Below, piece by piece: positions 35,156 through 43,814 of a stretch of DNA of 64,000 nucleotides. The position numbers and the translations under genes are program-made. Below the pieces are notes generated by a model. It did no database searches. It had not been told where the DNA came from and was given only the letters and a program-made list of their open reading frames with translations. Position 1 is the stretch's first letter. Every line of letters starts with the position of its first letter. This DNA comes from Citrifermentans bemidjiense Bem. GTDB lineage: Bacteria > Desulfobacterota > Desulfuromonadia > Geobacterales > Geobacteraceae. The stretch spans positions 3,910,001-3,974,000 of the forward strand of contig NC_011146.1 in assembly GCF_000020725.1 (NCBI RefSeq). The letters run 5' to 3'.

Positions 35156-35743
35156 CTACAGCCGCACCACCGAGCGCGCCTGCAGCATGCTTTCGGCGAT
35201 GGTGAACATGTTGGTCACGCCGCCCGCCGCCAGCAGTTCCTTCTTCTTGTAGAAGTCGAGGCAGATGCCGCAGGAGAGCACCTCCACCCCGCGGTTCCCC
35301 AGCTCCACAAGCGCCTCGATCACTTCGGACCCCTGCGCGACCAGGAGCACGCCGCTGTTGAGGAAGAAGATGCGGTCCGGAAGCTCGGTCATGTCGAGGA
35401 GCGTAATGATGAAGTTCTTCATCAACAGCCGCCCCAGCTCTTCCGCGCCGTCGCCCAGCCGGTCGCTTCCGATCAGCATCACGGTAGCGCCGCTGCGCTC
35501 GGCGGGAGCAGCTTCCCGCTTGGCGGCGCCGGAGCCGGTCCCGGAAACGGTGAGGGCGAAACCGTCTTCCAGTTGTTCTTCCTGTACCTGGTAGCCGCGT
35601 CCCTGCACGAAGCGCTTCACGTTCTCCCTGGGCGCCCCGTCGTCTAGGAGCACACGCAGTTCCCCCTCCGCCGACTCAAGCGCCCTTTTCACCGACACGA
35701 CCGGCAACGGGCAGGCCATTCCCCTGACATCCAAGCTGTTCAT
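35156..35743 (-). CDS. yedF: YedF-type sulfurtransferase-like selenium metabolism protein
   Basis: A 195-residue two-domain protein. Residues 1-70 are a TusA/SirA-like domain with LDVRGMACPLPVVSVKRAL, where CPLP holds the sulfur- or selenium-accepting Cys. Residues 90-195 are a DsrE-like domain with CGICLDFY. This fused arrangement is the selenium-associated YedF family found in genomes with SelD. It is thought to deliver or handle selenium, but the reaction is unknown. The start overlaps the stop of the DUF3343 gene (ATGA). It fits with the Sec-containing selD at 63 kb. Confidence 0.9.
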   Translation of the reverse strand: MNSLDVRGMACPLPVVSVKRALESAEGELRVLLDDGAPRENVKRFVQGRGYQVQEEQLEDGFALTVSGTGSGAAKREAAPAERSGATVMLIGSDRLGDGAEELGRLLMKNFIITLLDMTELPDRIFFLNSGVLLVAQGSEVIEALVELGNRGVEVLSCGICLDFYKKKELLAAGGVTNMFTIAESMLQARSVVRL

Positions 35744-36003
35744 TTCTCTTCTCCTATCTTCACGAACTCTTCTCCGTTTTTTCTGTAGAGGTCCCGGGGG
35801 AGCAATCCCGCCTCGGCAAGCGCCGCTTCCACCTCGCCCCTGATCTCCTCGGCGTAGCGGATGGCGAGGCCGCAGTCCGCGGCAAGGGCGCGGGGGGCCG
35901 GAATCAGGAGGATCTTCAGGCTCTTGTCCTTCAAGAGCCTTTCCGCCTCCATAACCCGGTGGATCGAGTTGAAAATCGCCACGTAATCGCCGTCTTTTAC
36001 CAC
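35740..36003 (-). CDS. DUF3343 putative Se/S carrier-like protein
   Basis: An 87-residue protein with RVMEAERLLKDKSLKILLIPA and CGLAIRYAEEIRGEVEAAL, resembling the DUF3343 family that co-occurs with YedF and selenium genes. The single Cys in LAADCGLAIR is the likely functional residue. GTG 36003 follows AAAGGAG. It is translationally coupled to yedF. Confidence 0.88.
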   Translation of the reverse strand: MVKDGDYVAIFNSIHRVMEAERLLKDKSLKILLIPAPRALAADCGLAIRYAEEIRGEVEAALAEAGLLPRDLYRKNGEEFVKIGEEK

Positions 36004-36098
36004 AACAACTCCTTTATTGGATCAGAACCAGCTCTAATAGAAGCACATTGACAAAGGGAGGTCAAACCCATACTATTATCGACCCAAGAGGGTACTTC

Positions 36099-36371
36099 AT
36101 GGATACAGATACAATACTTAAGGCAGCAGCCTTGATCATCCTGGCTACTGCAGTCAACATACCGCTGGGGTACCGTCGTCAGTCCTACCCGAAGTTTTCC
36201 TTCGGCTGGTATTTCTACGTCCACATTTCCATTCCCGCCATCGTCTACTTCAGGATAAAGACAGGGCTTGGCTGGGGATTCATTCCCTTCAGCATTACCA
36301 GTGCCGTTATCGGACAGGTGATCGGCGGCAGGATGCACAGAAAGAGAAACAAGGTTGAAAAAGCCGACTGA
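36099..36371 (+). CDS. small membrane protein, unknown function
   Basis: A 90-residue protein with three likely membrane segments (ILKAAALIILATAVNIPL; FYVHISIPAIVYFRIK; FIPFSITSAVIGQVIGG) and a basic C-terminal tail. Start ATG 36099 follows AAGAGGG. I recognise no family. It overlaps the next gene by about 17 bases, so the two are probably coupled. Confidence 0.65.
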   Translation: MDTDTILKAAALIILATAVNIPLGYRRQSYPKFSFGWYFYVHISIPAIVYFRIKTGLGWGFIPFSITSAVIGQVIGGRMHRKRNKVEKAD

Positions 36372-36840
36372 CAAGCGTCCCAGAATGCGCCGGCCGGCAC
36401 CCGTATCCGACCTTTTGGGTCAGATGCTGCGGGGGACCCCTGCCGAGCAGAGGCTGAAAGAAGGCCGCATCTGGCTGGTCTGGGACGAAGCCGTCGGAAA
36501 GCGGATCGCCTCCCATGCCCAGCCCTCATCCTTCAGGGCCGGCACCCTCACCATCAGCGTCGACAGTTCCCCCTGGCTGCAGCAACTCAACTATCTAAAG
36601 AAAGAACTGATCGGCAAGGTGAACGACGCCCTTGAGGAAGAGCTCGTAACGGAGCTGCAGTTCAAGGGTGGCAAGGTCACCCCGCCCTCCGATGCCAAGT
36701 TGCCCGCCCCTCCCAAGCGCCGGGAGTTGAACGACGAGGAAAGGCAGTGGATCGAAGAACAGGCAGAATCCGTCGCCGACCCCGAGCTTCGTGCCGTATT
36801 CGAAAGCCTCATCCGTAAAGACCGAGAACACAAAGAGTAA
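36355..36840 (+). CDS. DUF721/DciA-like protein
   Basis: A 161-residue protein with the DUF721 region: PVSDLLGQMLRGTPAEQRL, then IWLVWDEAVGKRIASHAQPS and LTISVDSSPWLQQLNYLKK. DciA-type members load the replicative helicase onto DNA in bacteria lacking DnaC, so a replication role is plausible. The C-terminal third is charged and low in conservation. The start is uncertain: TTG 36355 (ORF with MKKPTDK) or ATG 36385 (MRRPAP); neither has a good ribosome binding site, and overlap with the upstream gene suggests re-initiation. Confidence 0.75.
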   Translation: MKKPTDKRPRMRRPAPVSDLLGQMLRGTPAEQRLKEGRIWLVWDEAVGKRIASHAQPSSFRAGTLTISVDSSPWLQQLNYLKKELIGKVNDALEEELVTELQFKGGKVTPPSDAKLPAPPKRRELNDEERQWIEEQAESVADPELRAVFESLIRKDREHKE

Positions 36841-36866
36841 AAGTAAAACCAAAACCGATAAAAACC

Positions 36867-36971
36867 AAACCATTGGCAAGGAGAACATCTGAGCACTTCT
36901 GAGAAAAGCTTTTTGGAGTAACCCCCAAAGTCTTTTAGGTTCTCTCAGATTTTCTCTGTGGCTAATGATTT
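36867..36971. repeat. dispersed inverted repeat, copy 2
   Basis: AAACCATTGGCAAGGAGAAC, then ATCTGAG; inverse arm AATCATTAGCCACAGAGAAA, then ATCTGAG. It ends on the stop of the TrmN6-like gene and follows the DUF721 gene by 27 bases. Confidence 0.8.
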
Positions 36972-37765
36972 CAAGCCTTTTCGACTTTGCGATAAATCCT
37001 CAACTTCTCCTCGCTGTAGCCGCCGTCCTCGCCCCTCACCATCAGGGGGGGCTCGACCCGCAGTTCTCCGCTTCTCCCCTTGGCCAATTCGATCATGAAC
37101 ATCCGGGCTTCCATCCGGCTGTTGCCGTGCACCATCCTCAGCCTCAACGGCGCCAGCTTCTGATGTGCGGCCTGCGCCATCAGCTCGGCGAGACGGCTTG
37201 TGTGATAGATGAGACAGATCCGCCCGGACGGCTTCACCAGATACTTCGCCGCCGCCAAGAAATCGGACAGGGCTGCGGTACTCTCGTGCCGGGAATCGTC
37301 GCGCCCAGCGCGGGGACTCACCTTGCCGGTGCCGGGCCTGCGGTAGGGAGGGTTAGAGACGACGAGATCGAAGCTGTCCACGAGAAACCGCGACTTCACG
37401 GAGACGACGTCCTCCTCGACCACCTCGACCCGGTCGCTAAGTCCGTTCATCATTACGTTCCGCGCCGCGATCTGCGCCATCACCTGTTGGAACTCGATGG
37501 CGGCGACTGAAGCATTCTCGCCCAGCCGGGCCAAGAGCAAGGCGATGACCCCGCAGCCGGTACCGAGATCGACGCATCGCTCCCCAGTCCGCACGCCCGC
37601 GAAATCGGCCAGAAGCAGCGGGTCCACCGAGAACCGGTAGCCGTGCCGCGGCTGGATGATGCGCAGGTCGTAACCGGAGAGCTCGTCCAGCGTTTCCTCT
37701 ACTGCTCGTCCCTGAAGGGCTCCACCCTCCACTATTTCACCAGCCATCACCTTCTCGTTCACCAC
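36971..37765 (-). CDS. TrmN6/YfiC-like tRNA1(Val) adenine methyltransferase or related N6-methylase
   Basis: A 264-residue SAM methylase. The SAM loop CVDLGTGCGVIALLLARLG and the catalytic NPPY motif (SNPPYRRPGTG) are those of exocyclic-amino methyltransferases acting on adenine, such as TrmN6. N-terminal FSVDPLLLADFAG also matches that group. Target specificity is inferred. GTG 37765 is first; ATG 37747 is an alternative start. Confidence 0.85.
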   Translation of the reverse strand: MVNEKVMAGEIVEGGALQGRAVEETLDELSGYDLRIIQPRHGYRFSVDPLLLADFAGVRTGERCVDLGTGCGVIALLLARLGENASVAAIEFQQVMAQIAARNVMMNGLSDRVEVVEEDVVSVKSRFLVDSFDLVVSNPPYRRPGTGKVSPRAGRDDSRHESTAALSDFLAAAKYLVKPSGRICLIYHTSRLAELMAQAAHQKLAPLRLRMVHGNSRMEARMFMIELAKGRSGELRVEPPLMVRGEDGGYSEEKLRIYRKVEKA

Positions 37766-37797
37766 TCGTTATCACCGTCTGCATGAAATGCCGGGCC

Positions 37798-40263
37798 TTA
37801 TGACTCAGCTCCCTTGGCTCCGATCGGCTGCCTCCGCCTGAGCACGACCTCGCGCCCAAGGAAAGCGGCGAAGACGGCAAAGGAGATCAAGGTCAGATAC
37901 TTGCCGACCTTGAAGGGAGTGGGGTCGAAAACCAGCTCAACCTTGTGCATCCCCGGCGTGAGATAGATGCCGCGCAGCACGTGGTCCACCGGGTAGATCT
38001 CGGCGACCTTGCCGTCCACCGTGGCGCGCCACCCCCGGTAGTACTTCTCTCCCATTACCAGGAGGGAGTTCATGGCGACCGATGCATCCAGGTCGATCAG
38101 CTCCCCTTCGTAGCGCAGCACGCGCACCTGCCCCGGCGCCGTAGTGACCTGGGCGGTAGGGGGCGCCAAGGGGATGGGGGGCTCCGACTCCACCACCGCC
38201 ATCAGCCTCGGGTTGAACGCCGGGCTCTGCAGCGCCGCGAGCGACTCCTGTGTCGAGGTCGCCTTCACCGCAACCGGCGCCAGCCACGCCTTGGGAAGAA
38301 CGTTCTGGTTTTCAAGGATGACGGTGCCGCCGTCAGGCGTGGTGAAAACGGGGCGATATTTGTTGCCCATGCTGGCCTGGTCCTTCCGATACTGGTCCTT
38401 GCTCAGCACCAGGTACCTCACGTTGAGGATGTCCGGCATGGTGGAAAGCAGGTCGAAGCTGTCCAGAAACTCCTGCCAGCGGCGCTGCTGCACCGCGTTC
38501 GAGGTAAACATCACCGGAATCCCGGAGGCAGCGTACGGCATCGGGTCCCCGCCGAGTGGAAGCGTGCGGTAATCCTTGGGCTGGTTGGCGAGGAAAGCGA
38601 TCTCCGGCGGTTTCACGGCCGTGGCCTTGTGCGGCTCGTCCACGAGGAAGAGAAACTTCGAGTTGACGCGCCCCACGTCCAGCAGAAACAGTGCGATCAG
38701 CACCAGGGGGACCAGTTTCGCGGCGAGCTTGCCCCTGTGGTACAGGGCAAACGCCGCGGCGAAGAGAGCGGCAAGTCCTGCTGCAATGGCGGTTTCGGCG
38801 ACCAGGTTGTTCCAGCGCTCCAGCACGAGCTGTTCGCTTTGGGGCTGGTAGCGGGTCGGCTGGGAAAGGATGTCGATGAAGGTGTTGACCCAGAACTGCC
38901 CGGTCGCGATCTCCGTCCCTAAGAGTGCCAGGAGCACCACCGGCAACAGGACGATTCCCAGGATGTAGCGCTTGAAGGCGCGAGTGCCGCGCACCACGGG
39001 GTCCAGCAGCAGATCGAGCCCCAAAGCGGATAGCACTCCAAGACCCAGCACCGGGATGAACATAATCATCTTCGGGACCCTGAAGCGGTTGATCCCCGGG
39101 AAGTAGTCGAAGAGGAGGTTGTAGAAAAGGGTGTATTTGCCCATGGAGAAGAAGATCCCCACTACCACGGCCGAGAGCGCGAGCCAGGTGTAGCGGTCGC
39201 GCCGGAAAATGAGCGGCAGCGGCAACAGCAGCCAGGGGAGAAGTCCCATGTAGCTCACCGTCTGGGTGAAATTCATCCGCCCCCAGTAGTAGGCATCTAT
39301 ATCCTTGGGGTTTTCCCCTGCCTCCTGGCGGGAGTAGCCGAACATCCCCGGAATGATGAAGGCGGCAGTCTCTTCCGGCGGCAGCGACCAGGACATCGCC
39401 TCCTCGCGGGCGAGCCCACCTTTTGCCTCGGTCTTGCCGCCCCCAGCAACGGCGTTGGCGCCGCTGTTCACGCCGCGGTTCGTCTCCTTGGACCAGTTGG
39501 CGAGAGGGACCAGAGAGATGGCGACGGTGGTGAGGAAGAATACGAGCAGAACCAGGTTCATCCCCACCAGGCTCGCGACCTCCTTGCCGGCCGGTTTCTC
39601 CTCCCTCAGGATGAAGACGGAACGGGCGATGCCGTAGACGCCGATGGCGAGGCAGGTGTAGTAAGCGACCTGCCAGTGGGTGTGGAAGAACTGGAAGGCA
39701 AGCACCACGGCCGTCGTCAGGAAGAAGATCAAGCGCCTGGTCTTGAACCCTTTCTCCAGGAAGTAAAAGGCCCAGGGCGCAAAGGAGATAGTGGCGATCT
39801 TCATCACGTGGCCGGCGTTGATCAGCGAGGCGTTCTCCGGGGCGAGCGCGAAGACCAGGCCTGCCAGGAAAGAGGCGGGCCTGCCGGCGCCGATGAGCCG
39901 GCACAGGCAATAGGTGCCGGCGGCGCCGAAGAAAAGCTGCGCCACTATGTACCACGCCACGCTGGCTGGCGCCGGGAAGATCCAGAAGATGAGGTTGCGA
40001 ATGACGAGGAACTGCTCCGACGCCATCCCCCCCTCGTTGGTGTGCCCGGAGTTCAGCAAGGTATTCCATCCCGCGCTGGAGATGTCGACCTTGAACAAGG
40101 AGAGAAACGCCCTGCTCCCGAAACCCTTAATCCCCCAGTAGAACTCGTTGATGATGTCGGGAGCCCGAATGATCTGCGAGGTGAAGAGAATTTTAGAGAA
40201 AAGGATCAAGAGTACTGCCAGCAGGCCGGACAGTATCAGCAGGTCTTTTTTGCGGTCGGTCAT
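37798..40263 (-). CDS. YfhO-like large membrane glycosylation protein
   Basis: An 821-residue membrane protein with about 12 hydrophobic helices in the first 560 residues and a soluble C-terminal region. The first helix LLILSGLLAVLLILFSKIL is followed by a DINEFYWG-type segment near residue 40 (IINEFYWGIKGFG), where acidic residues are a catalytic feature of GT-C polymer-modifying enzymes. The C terminus has YYRGWRATVDGKVAEIYPVD, typical of YfhO proteins, which are linked to glycosylation of teichoic acid or glycolipid. Here it begins the surface-glycan locus and may transfer a lipid-linked sugar to the polymer. ATG 40263 follows GGAG. Confidence 0.85.
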   Translation of the reverse strand: MTDRKKDLLILSGLLAVLLILFSKILFTSQIIRAPDIINEFYWGIKGFGSRAFLSLFKVDISSAGWNTLLNSGHTNEGGMASEQFLVIRNLIFWIFPAPASVAWYIVAQLFFGAAGTYCLCRLIGAGRPASFLAGLVFALAPENASLINAGHVMKIATISFAPWAFYFLEKGFKTRRLIFFLTTAVVLAFQFFHTHWQVAYYTCLAIGVYGIARSVFILREEKPAGKEVASLVGMNLVLLVFFLTTVAISLVPLANWSKETNRGVNSGANAVAGGGKTEAKGGLAREEAMSWSLPPEETAAFIIPGMFGYSRQEAGENPKDIDAYYWGRMNFTQTVSYMGLLPWLLLPLPLIFRRDRYTWLALSAVVVGIFFSMGKYTLFYNLLFDYFPGINRFRVPKMIMFIPVLGLGVLSALGLDLLLDPVVRGTRAFKRYILGIVLLPVVLLALLGTEIATGQFWVNTFIDILSQPTRYQPQSEQLVLERWNNLVAETAIAAGLAALFAAAFALYHRGKLAAKLVPLVLIALFLLDVGRVNSKFLFLVDEPHKATAVKPPEIAFLANQPKDYRTLPLGGDPMPYAASGIPVMFTSNAVQQRRWQEFLDSFDLLSTMPDILNVRYLVLSKDQYRKDQASMGNKYRPVFTTPDGGTVILENQNVLPKAWLAPVAVKATSTQESLAALQSPAFNPRLMAVVESEPPIPLAPPTAQVTTAPGQVRVLRYEGELIDLDASVAMNSLLVMGEKYYRGWRATVDGKVAEIYPVDHVLRGIYLTPGMHKVELVFDPTPFKVGKYLTLISFAVFAAFLGREVVLRRRQPIGAKGAES

Positions 40264-40446
40264 CGGGAGACAACTCCTTGAACATATTCATTCCAGCGCC
40301 GCATTATCCACATATTTCAGGATTTGTGCAACGGTAAGGTGCTTCATAGCCCCCCCTCCCACAAGGGGAGGTGGGACCAAGAGCAGCTTTCCCCGGCATT
40401 CCCGGACGAACGAACGGAGGCTGACCCAGGGACGGAGGGGGAAGCA

Positions 40447-41649
40447 TCACCTGCTTGATGCGCCGGCGCTTTTGCGGTAGAAAGCGTCGAGGCGAAGCGC
40501 CGCGTCCTTCCAGCTGAAGTTTTCCTGCAGGTAGAGCCGGCCGTTCTCCCCCATCTGCCGCTGCCTCTCCGGCGAGCGGAGCAGCGCCAGGGTCTCATCC
40601 GCCATCTGCCGCCAGTTGTGCGGGTCGCAGAGGACGCCGGAGCGCCCGTCGTCGATGTACTCGGCCAACTGCCCGACGCGGTCGCCGACGACCGGAGTCC
40701 CCGCCAGAAGAATCTCGGTAAGCTTTGCCGGGCATTTGGTGCGATTCACCAGGCTCTGCGCGAAAGGGTAGATGGCGACGTTTCCGGCCGCCAGCAGGTC
40801 CGGGATGGACTCGGGGGCAACCCATCCGGCCATTGCCAGCGCTTTGTCGAATCCAGATTCCCTTGCCGCCTTGGCAAGGAGGTCCTCCTCCCCATGACGC
40901 CCTTTCCCCACCACCAGGAAGCGCACCTGCGGCATCTGCTTGAAGAGTTCGGCGAAGAGGTAGTGCAGCTTTTCCTGAGTGAACTCGAAGAAACGGGTGT
41001 AGAGCAAAACGACCGGCGCGGCGGGAGCGATGCCGAGCCTGGCCCGGGCTGCGGCTCCGTCGACGACGGGCGCCGCACCGACGCAGTTGGGAAGATAAAG
41101 CATTCTCCCCCCCGGGATACCCATCTCAGTAACCAGCCGCTCCAGCTCCCGGCTCGCGGTCGTCACCCCCACAGCGTGCTGCGTGATCCACTGTTCCTGG
41201 AATCGGTAAAAACGTTTCTCTGCGCCCGAGTAGTCGTGCAGGTCGTTCATCCCCCCCTCGCCTTCCCAGTCGTCGGTGTCGAGGAAAAGCGGCGGCATCC
41301 TGACCCCCAGGCGCTGCAGCGAGATGAGGAGCATACCGGCGATGCCGCCGTACCCCTTGGGCTTGAAGAGATGAATCAGGTCCGGGCGCTCGGCCAATGC
41401 CGCACGCAGCATGCGCCAGGCGAGGACGGGCGCGGCAAGCGCCTTGTGCTTCGGCCCGAGGAGGACGTTCGCCAGCCGCACCCCCCGCACCATTTCCGTT
41501 TTTCCCGAATCCTCCGGGTTGGTGTAGGGAGGCGCCACGATGACGACCTCGTGCCCCAGCCCCTGCAGTTCGACAGCCAGCGGGAGCATCCGGGCGATGA
41601 CGGTTCCTTTGGGGCGGATGCCGAATGGAGCCAGGAAGACGATCTTCAA
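40447..41649 (-). CDS. family 4 glycosyltransferase (GT-B)
   Basis: A 400-residue GT4-type enzyme. N-terminal IVFLAPFGIRPKGTVIARML and C-terminal LTEILLAGTPVVGDRVGQLAE, followed by EYIDDGRSGVL, form the donor-binding Glu region of retaining GT-B enzymes. The acceptor and sugar are unknown. TTG 41649 starts just inside the upstream gene stop with GGGGGG ahead of it, so translation is coupled to the GT2 gene. It is one of six glycosyltransferases in the locus. Confidence 0.88.
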   Translation of the reverse strand: MKIVFLAPFGIRPKGTVIARMLPLAVELQGLGHEVVIVAPPYTNPEDSGKTEMVRGVRLANVLLGPKHKALAAPVLAWRMLRAALAERPDLIHLFKPKGYGGIAGMLLISLQRLGVRMPPLFLDTDDWEGEGGMNDLHDYSGAEKRFYRFQEQWITQHAVGVTTASRELERLVTEMGIPGGRMLYLPNCVGAAPVVDGAAARARLGIAPAAPVVLLYTRFFEFTQEKLHYLFAELFKQMPQVRFLVVGKGRHGEEDLLAKAARESGFDKALAMAGWVAPESIPDLLAAGNVAIYPFAQSLVNRTKCPAKLTEILLAGTPVVGDRVGQLAEYIDDGRSGVLCDPHNWRQMADETLALLRSPERQRQMGENGRLYLQENFSWKDAALRLDAFYRKSAGASSR

Positions 41650-42620
41650 GGTTTCCCCCCTTGCGCCGATTTTGGGGCCGGCAGGTCACGCTGCCGCTTC
41701 TTGAGGGCGCGCGCCAGCAGCAGCGCGAAATCGAGCTGGAAAAAGAGAAAAGCGAGGCGGTTGCTGCCGCTGGACAGGAACAGGTTATTCAGGAGCCGGT
41801 CCATCCCGGCAAGGAGCGGATCAGGCACAGACTCCAGCAGGGCTACCAGCTTGCTGATGGACGAAGCGTGGAACGCCGCGGGACGAAGCGATTTCAAAAG
41901 GAGGTAATTGGAGACCGAATTGACCATCTTCTCGTGGGTCCGCGCCTTGGAGACCAGCCCCAGGTGCGAAGCGGTGTTGTCGATGTGGAGGATCTTGAAC
42001 TTTTCCGCCAGCCGCGCCCCCCACTCGATATCCTCGTAGCCGTAGCCGGTGAACCGCTCGTCGAAGGGGGTCGCCTGGAACACACTCTTTCTGACCATGA
42101 TGTTTGAGGTGAGGATATGCCGCCACGGTTCCCGGTTCCTAACTGCCGCGGCCTTTACTTCCTTCCTGCCGCCCAGATAGGCGTGGTAGTCGAACTCGCG
42201 GCCGCCGAGAACCCTGGCTCGGTAGCTGATCCCCCCGCTCACCACGTCGAATTCGCCGGGACCGGCATAGGAGAGGTAGCTCCGGACGAAATCCGGCCCG
42301 TCCGGCAGGACGTCACAGTCGAGAAACAGCAGGAACTCCCCGGAAGCCTCGGCAGCGAGAAGGTTGCGGATGGCAGCCCGCCCCACGTTCCGCTCCAGGG
42401 TGCTCTGCTTGAGACAGGGCTTCGCTAGGCCGGCAAGGAGAATTTCATTGCGGGAGCGGAGAGTGGCGTCGGTGGAATGGTCATCCATCACGATCACCTC
42501 CACATTATCGCCCAGCTGGAACTCGTCGATCTCAGCCGCGAGGCTTCGCAGCAGCAAGGACAGGTCCCAGTTGAAGACCGGGATCAGGATCGACATCTTC
42601 ACGCGCGCGATATCGGTCAT
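41646..42620 (-). CDS. family 2 glycosyltransferase
   Basis: A 324-residue GT-A enzyme. It opens MSILIPVFNWDLSLLLRSL and has VIVMDDHSTDATLRSRNEI and the DxD-like DCDVLPDG for divalent-metal and nucleotide-sugar binding, with ERFTGYGYEDIEWGARL near residue 215 as the acceptor-side ED motif. Transferred sugar unknown. ATG 42620 is nine bases past AGGTGG; its first codons follow the stop of the GT4 gene closely. No membrane helix is evident, so it acts at the cytoplasmic face. Confidence 0.87.
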   Translation of the reverse strand: MTDIARVKMSILIPVFNWDLSLLLRSLAAEIDEFQLGDNVEVIVMDDHSTDATLRSRNEILLAGLAKPCLKQSTLERNVGRAAIRNLLAAEASGEFLLFLDCDVLPDGPDFVRSYLSYAGPGEFDVVSGGISYRARVLGGREFDYHAYLGGRKEVKAAAVRNREPWRHILTSNIMVRKSVFQATPFDERFTGYGYEDIEWGARLAEKFKILHIDNTASHLGLVSKARTHEKMVNSVSNYLLLKSLRPAAFHASSISKLVALLESVPDPLLAGMDRLLNNLFLSSGSNRLAFLFFQLDFALLLARALKKRQRDLPAPKSAQGGKP

Positions 42621-42621
42621 G

Positions 42622-43812
42622 TCAGTTTCCACCTGCAGCCAACAGCAAAGAGCGGTATGAGGAGCAGAACCTCTCGCCGCCGAAGTTTTTACGCGCGTAC
42701 TCGTAGGCTGCGACCGACATCGCGTTCAACGGCTCACGATCACGGCACATCCTGGCTACGATGGCAACCATCTCCTCGACGATCCCGTCTTCGCTTAGCC
42801 CTGCGGATACCAGCCATCCGTTGTGGCCGGAAGAGACGTGGGTCGGTATGCCGCCGACGTCGGTGGAAACGGGTACGACACCCTGCGCCATAGCCTCCAT
42901 GATCACCATGGGGAAACCTTCGCGGGTCGAGGTAAGGAGCAGTAAATCCGCCTCGCCATAGATCCTCAGCAACTCGACCTGGTCGGCAAGCTCCCCTAGG
43001 AAAGTGCAAGCTCCCCTGTCCGCCCCGTCGACCGCCTGTAGCGCATCCCCGACAATGATTACCTCGACGGGAAGCGACAGCTGGCGACAGCGGGAAGCAA
43101 TGCGCCCGACCAGATGCACCCGCTTCTCCTCCGATCCCCTGCCGACATAGAGCAGTTTCAGTTGGGCTTGTTGTTCCTTCACCGGGTAGTTGGCAGGAAC
43201 ATCCACGAAGTTTTCTATCAGCACGACCCGTTCGGCAAGAGCCTGCGGCAAACCGGCTTCACGGTACTGCTCTTTCAGATCGGAAACCGTCTTGCCGTTT
43301 ATCGCCACGCGGGCATCGAGCCGGTTGGCAACAGGGAGGGTAAATATCTCGGAGCCGCCTCCAAAGGCATGCACCAAATCGATGACCCTTACCGAGGGAG
43401 CAAGATGTCCCACCAGCAGCGAGTAAAAAAGACTGTTACTTCCAAAGACGACTGCGTCTTTGTGGCGGTTAACCACCCCAGCCATCACTCCCACGCTTAA
43501 CGGGTAGCCGTACTTGAGCAAAGGCCAGATGTCGAACAACTGTGCCTTATTTCCAAAAAGAGAGAGGAAGCCGTTGTTCACAGACTTCTTGGTGAAAAAA
43601 ACCCATGGCGAGTGAGCAGAGAAGCAGCGGACAATGGCGCCATGCACCTTCTCCGCCCCCCCTACGTGGTAGAAGGGAAAGAAAAAAAAGAGCGCTGAGG
43701 GGTTCTTTAATGGCAGACAGCGTCCAAGGAGTTTGCCGATCGCCACTAGCACCCTTACCGGTAACGACATGTTCAGCTTCATGAAAAGCAGGTCTTTTTC
43801 CGTGGCCGTCAT
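42622..43812 (-). CDS. family 4 glycosyltransferase
   Basis: A 396-residue GT-B enzyme with a hydrophobic N-terminal stretch and GGAEKVHGAIVRCFS, a feature of GT4 enzymes with membrane-associated acceptors. The C-terminal half has KLLYVGRGSEEKRVHLVGR, then STREGFPMVIMEAMAQGVVP, the Glu-rich E-x7-E region. ATG 43812 (MTATEKD) lies three bases beyond the stop of the upstream gene. Acceptor and donor unknown. Confidence 0.88.
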   Translation of the reverse strand: MTATEKDLLFMKLNMSLPVRVLVAIGKLLGRCLPLKNPSALFFFFPFYHVGGAEKVHGAIVRCFSAHSPWVFFTKKSVNNGFLSLFGNKAQLFDIWPLLKYGYPLSVGVMAGVVNRHKDAVVFGSNSLFYSLLVGHLAPSVRVIDLVHAFGGGSEIFTLPVANRLDARVAINGKTVSDLKEQYREAGLPQALAERVVLIENFVDVPANYPVKEQQAQLKLLYVGRGSEEKRVHLVGRIASRCRQLSLPVEVIIVGDALQAVDGADRGACTFLGELADQVELLRIYGEADLLLLTSTREGFPMVIMEAMAQGVVPVSTDVGGIPTHVSSGHNGWLVSAGLSEDGIVEEMVAIVARMCRDREPLNAMSVAAYEYARKNFGGERFCSSYRSLLLAAGGN

Positions 43813-43814
43813 GA

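Noticed and set aside
40344-40375. GC-rich hairpin after the GT4 gene as a terminator
   Set aside because: CCTCCC/GGGAGG pairing is present but no T run follows on either strand.
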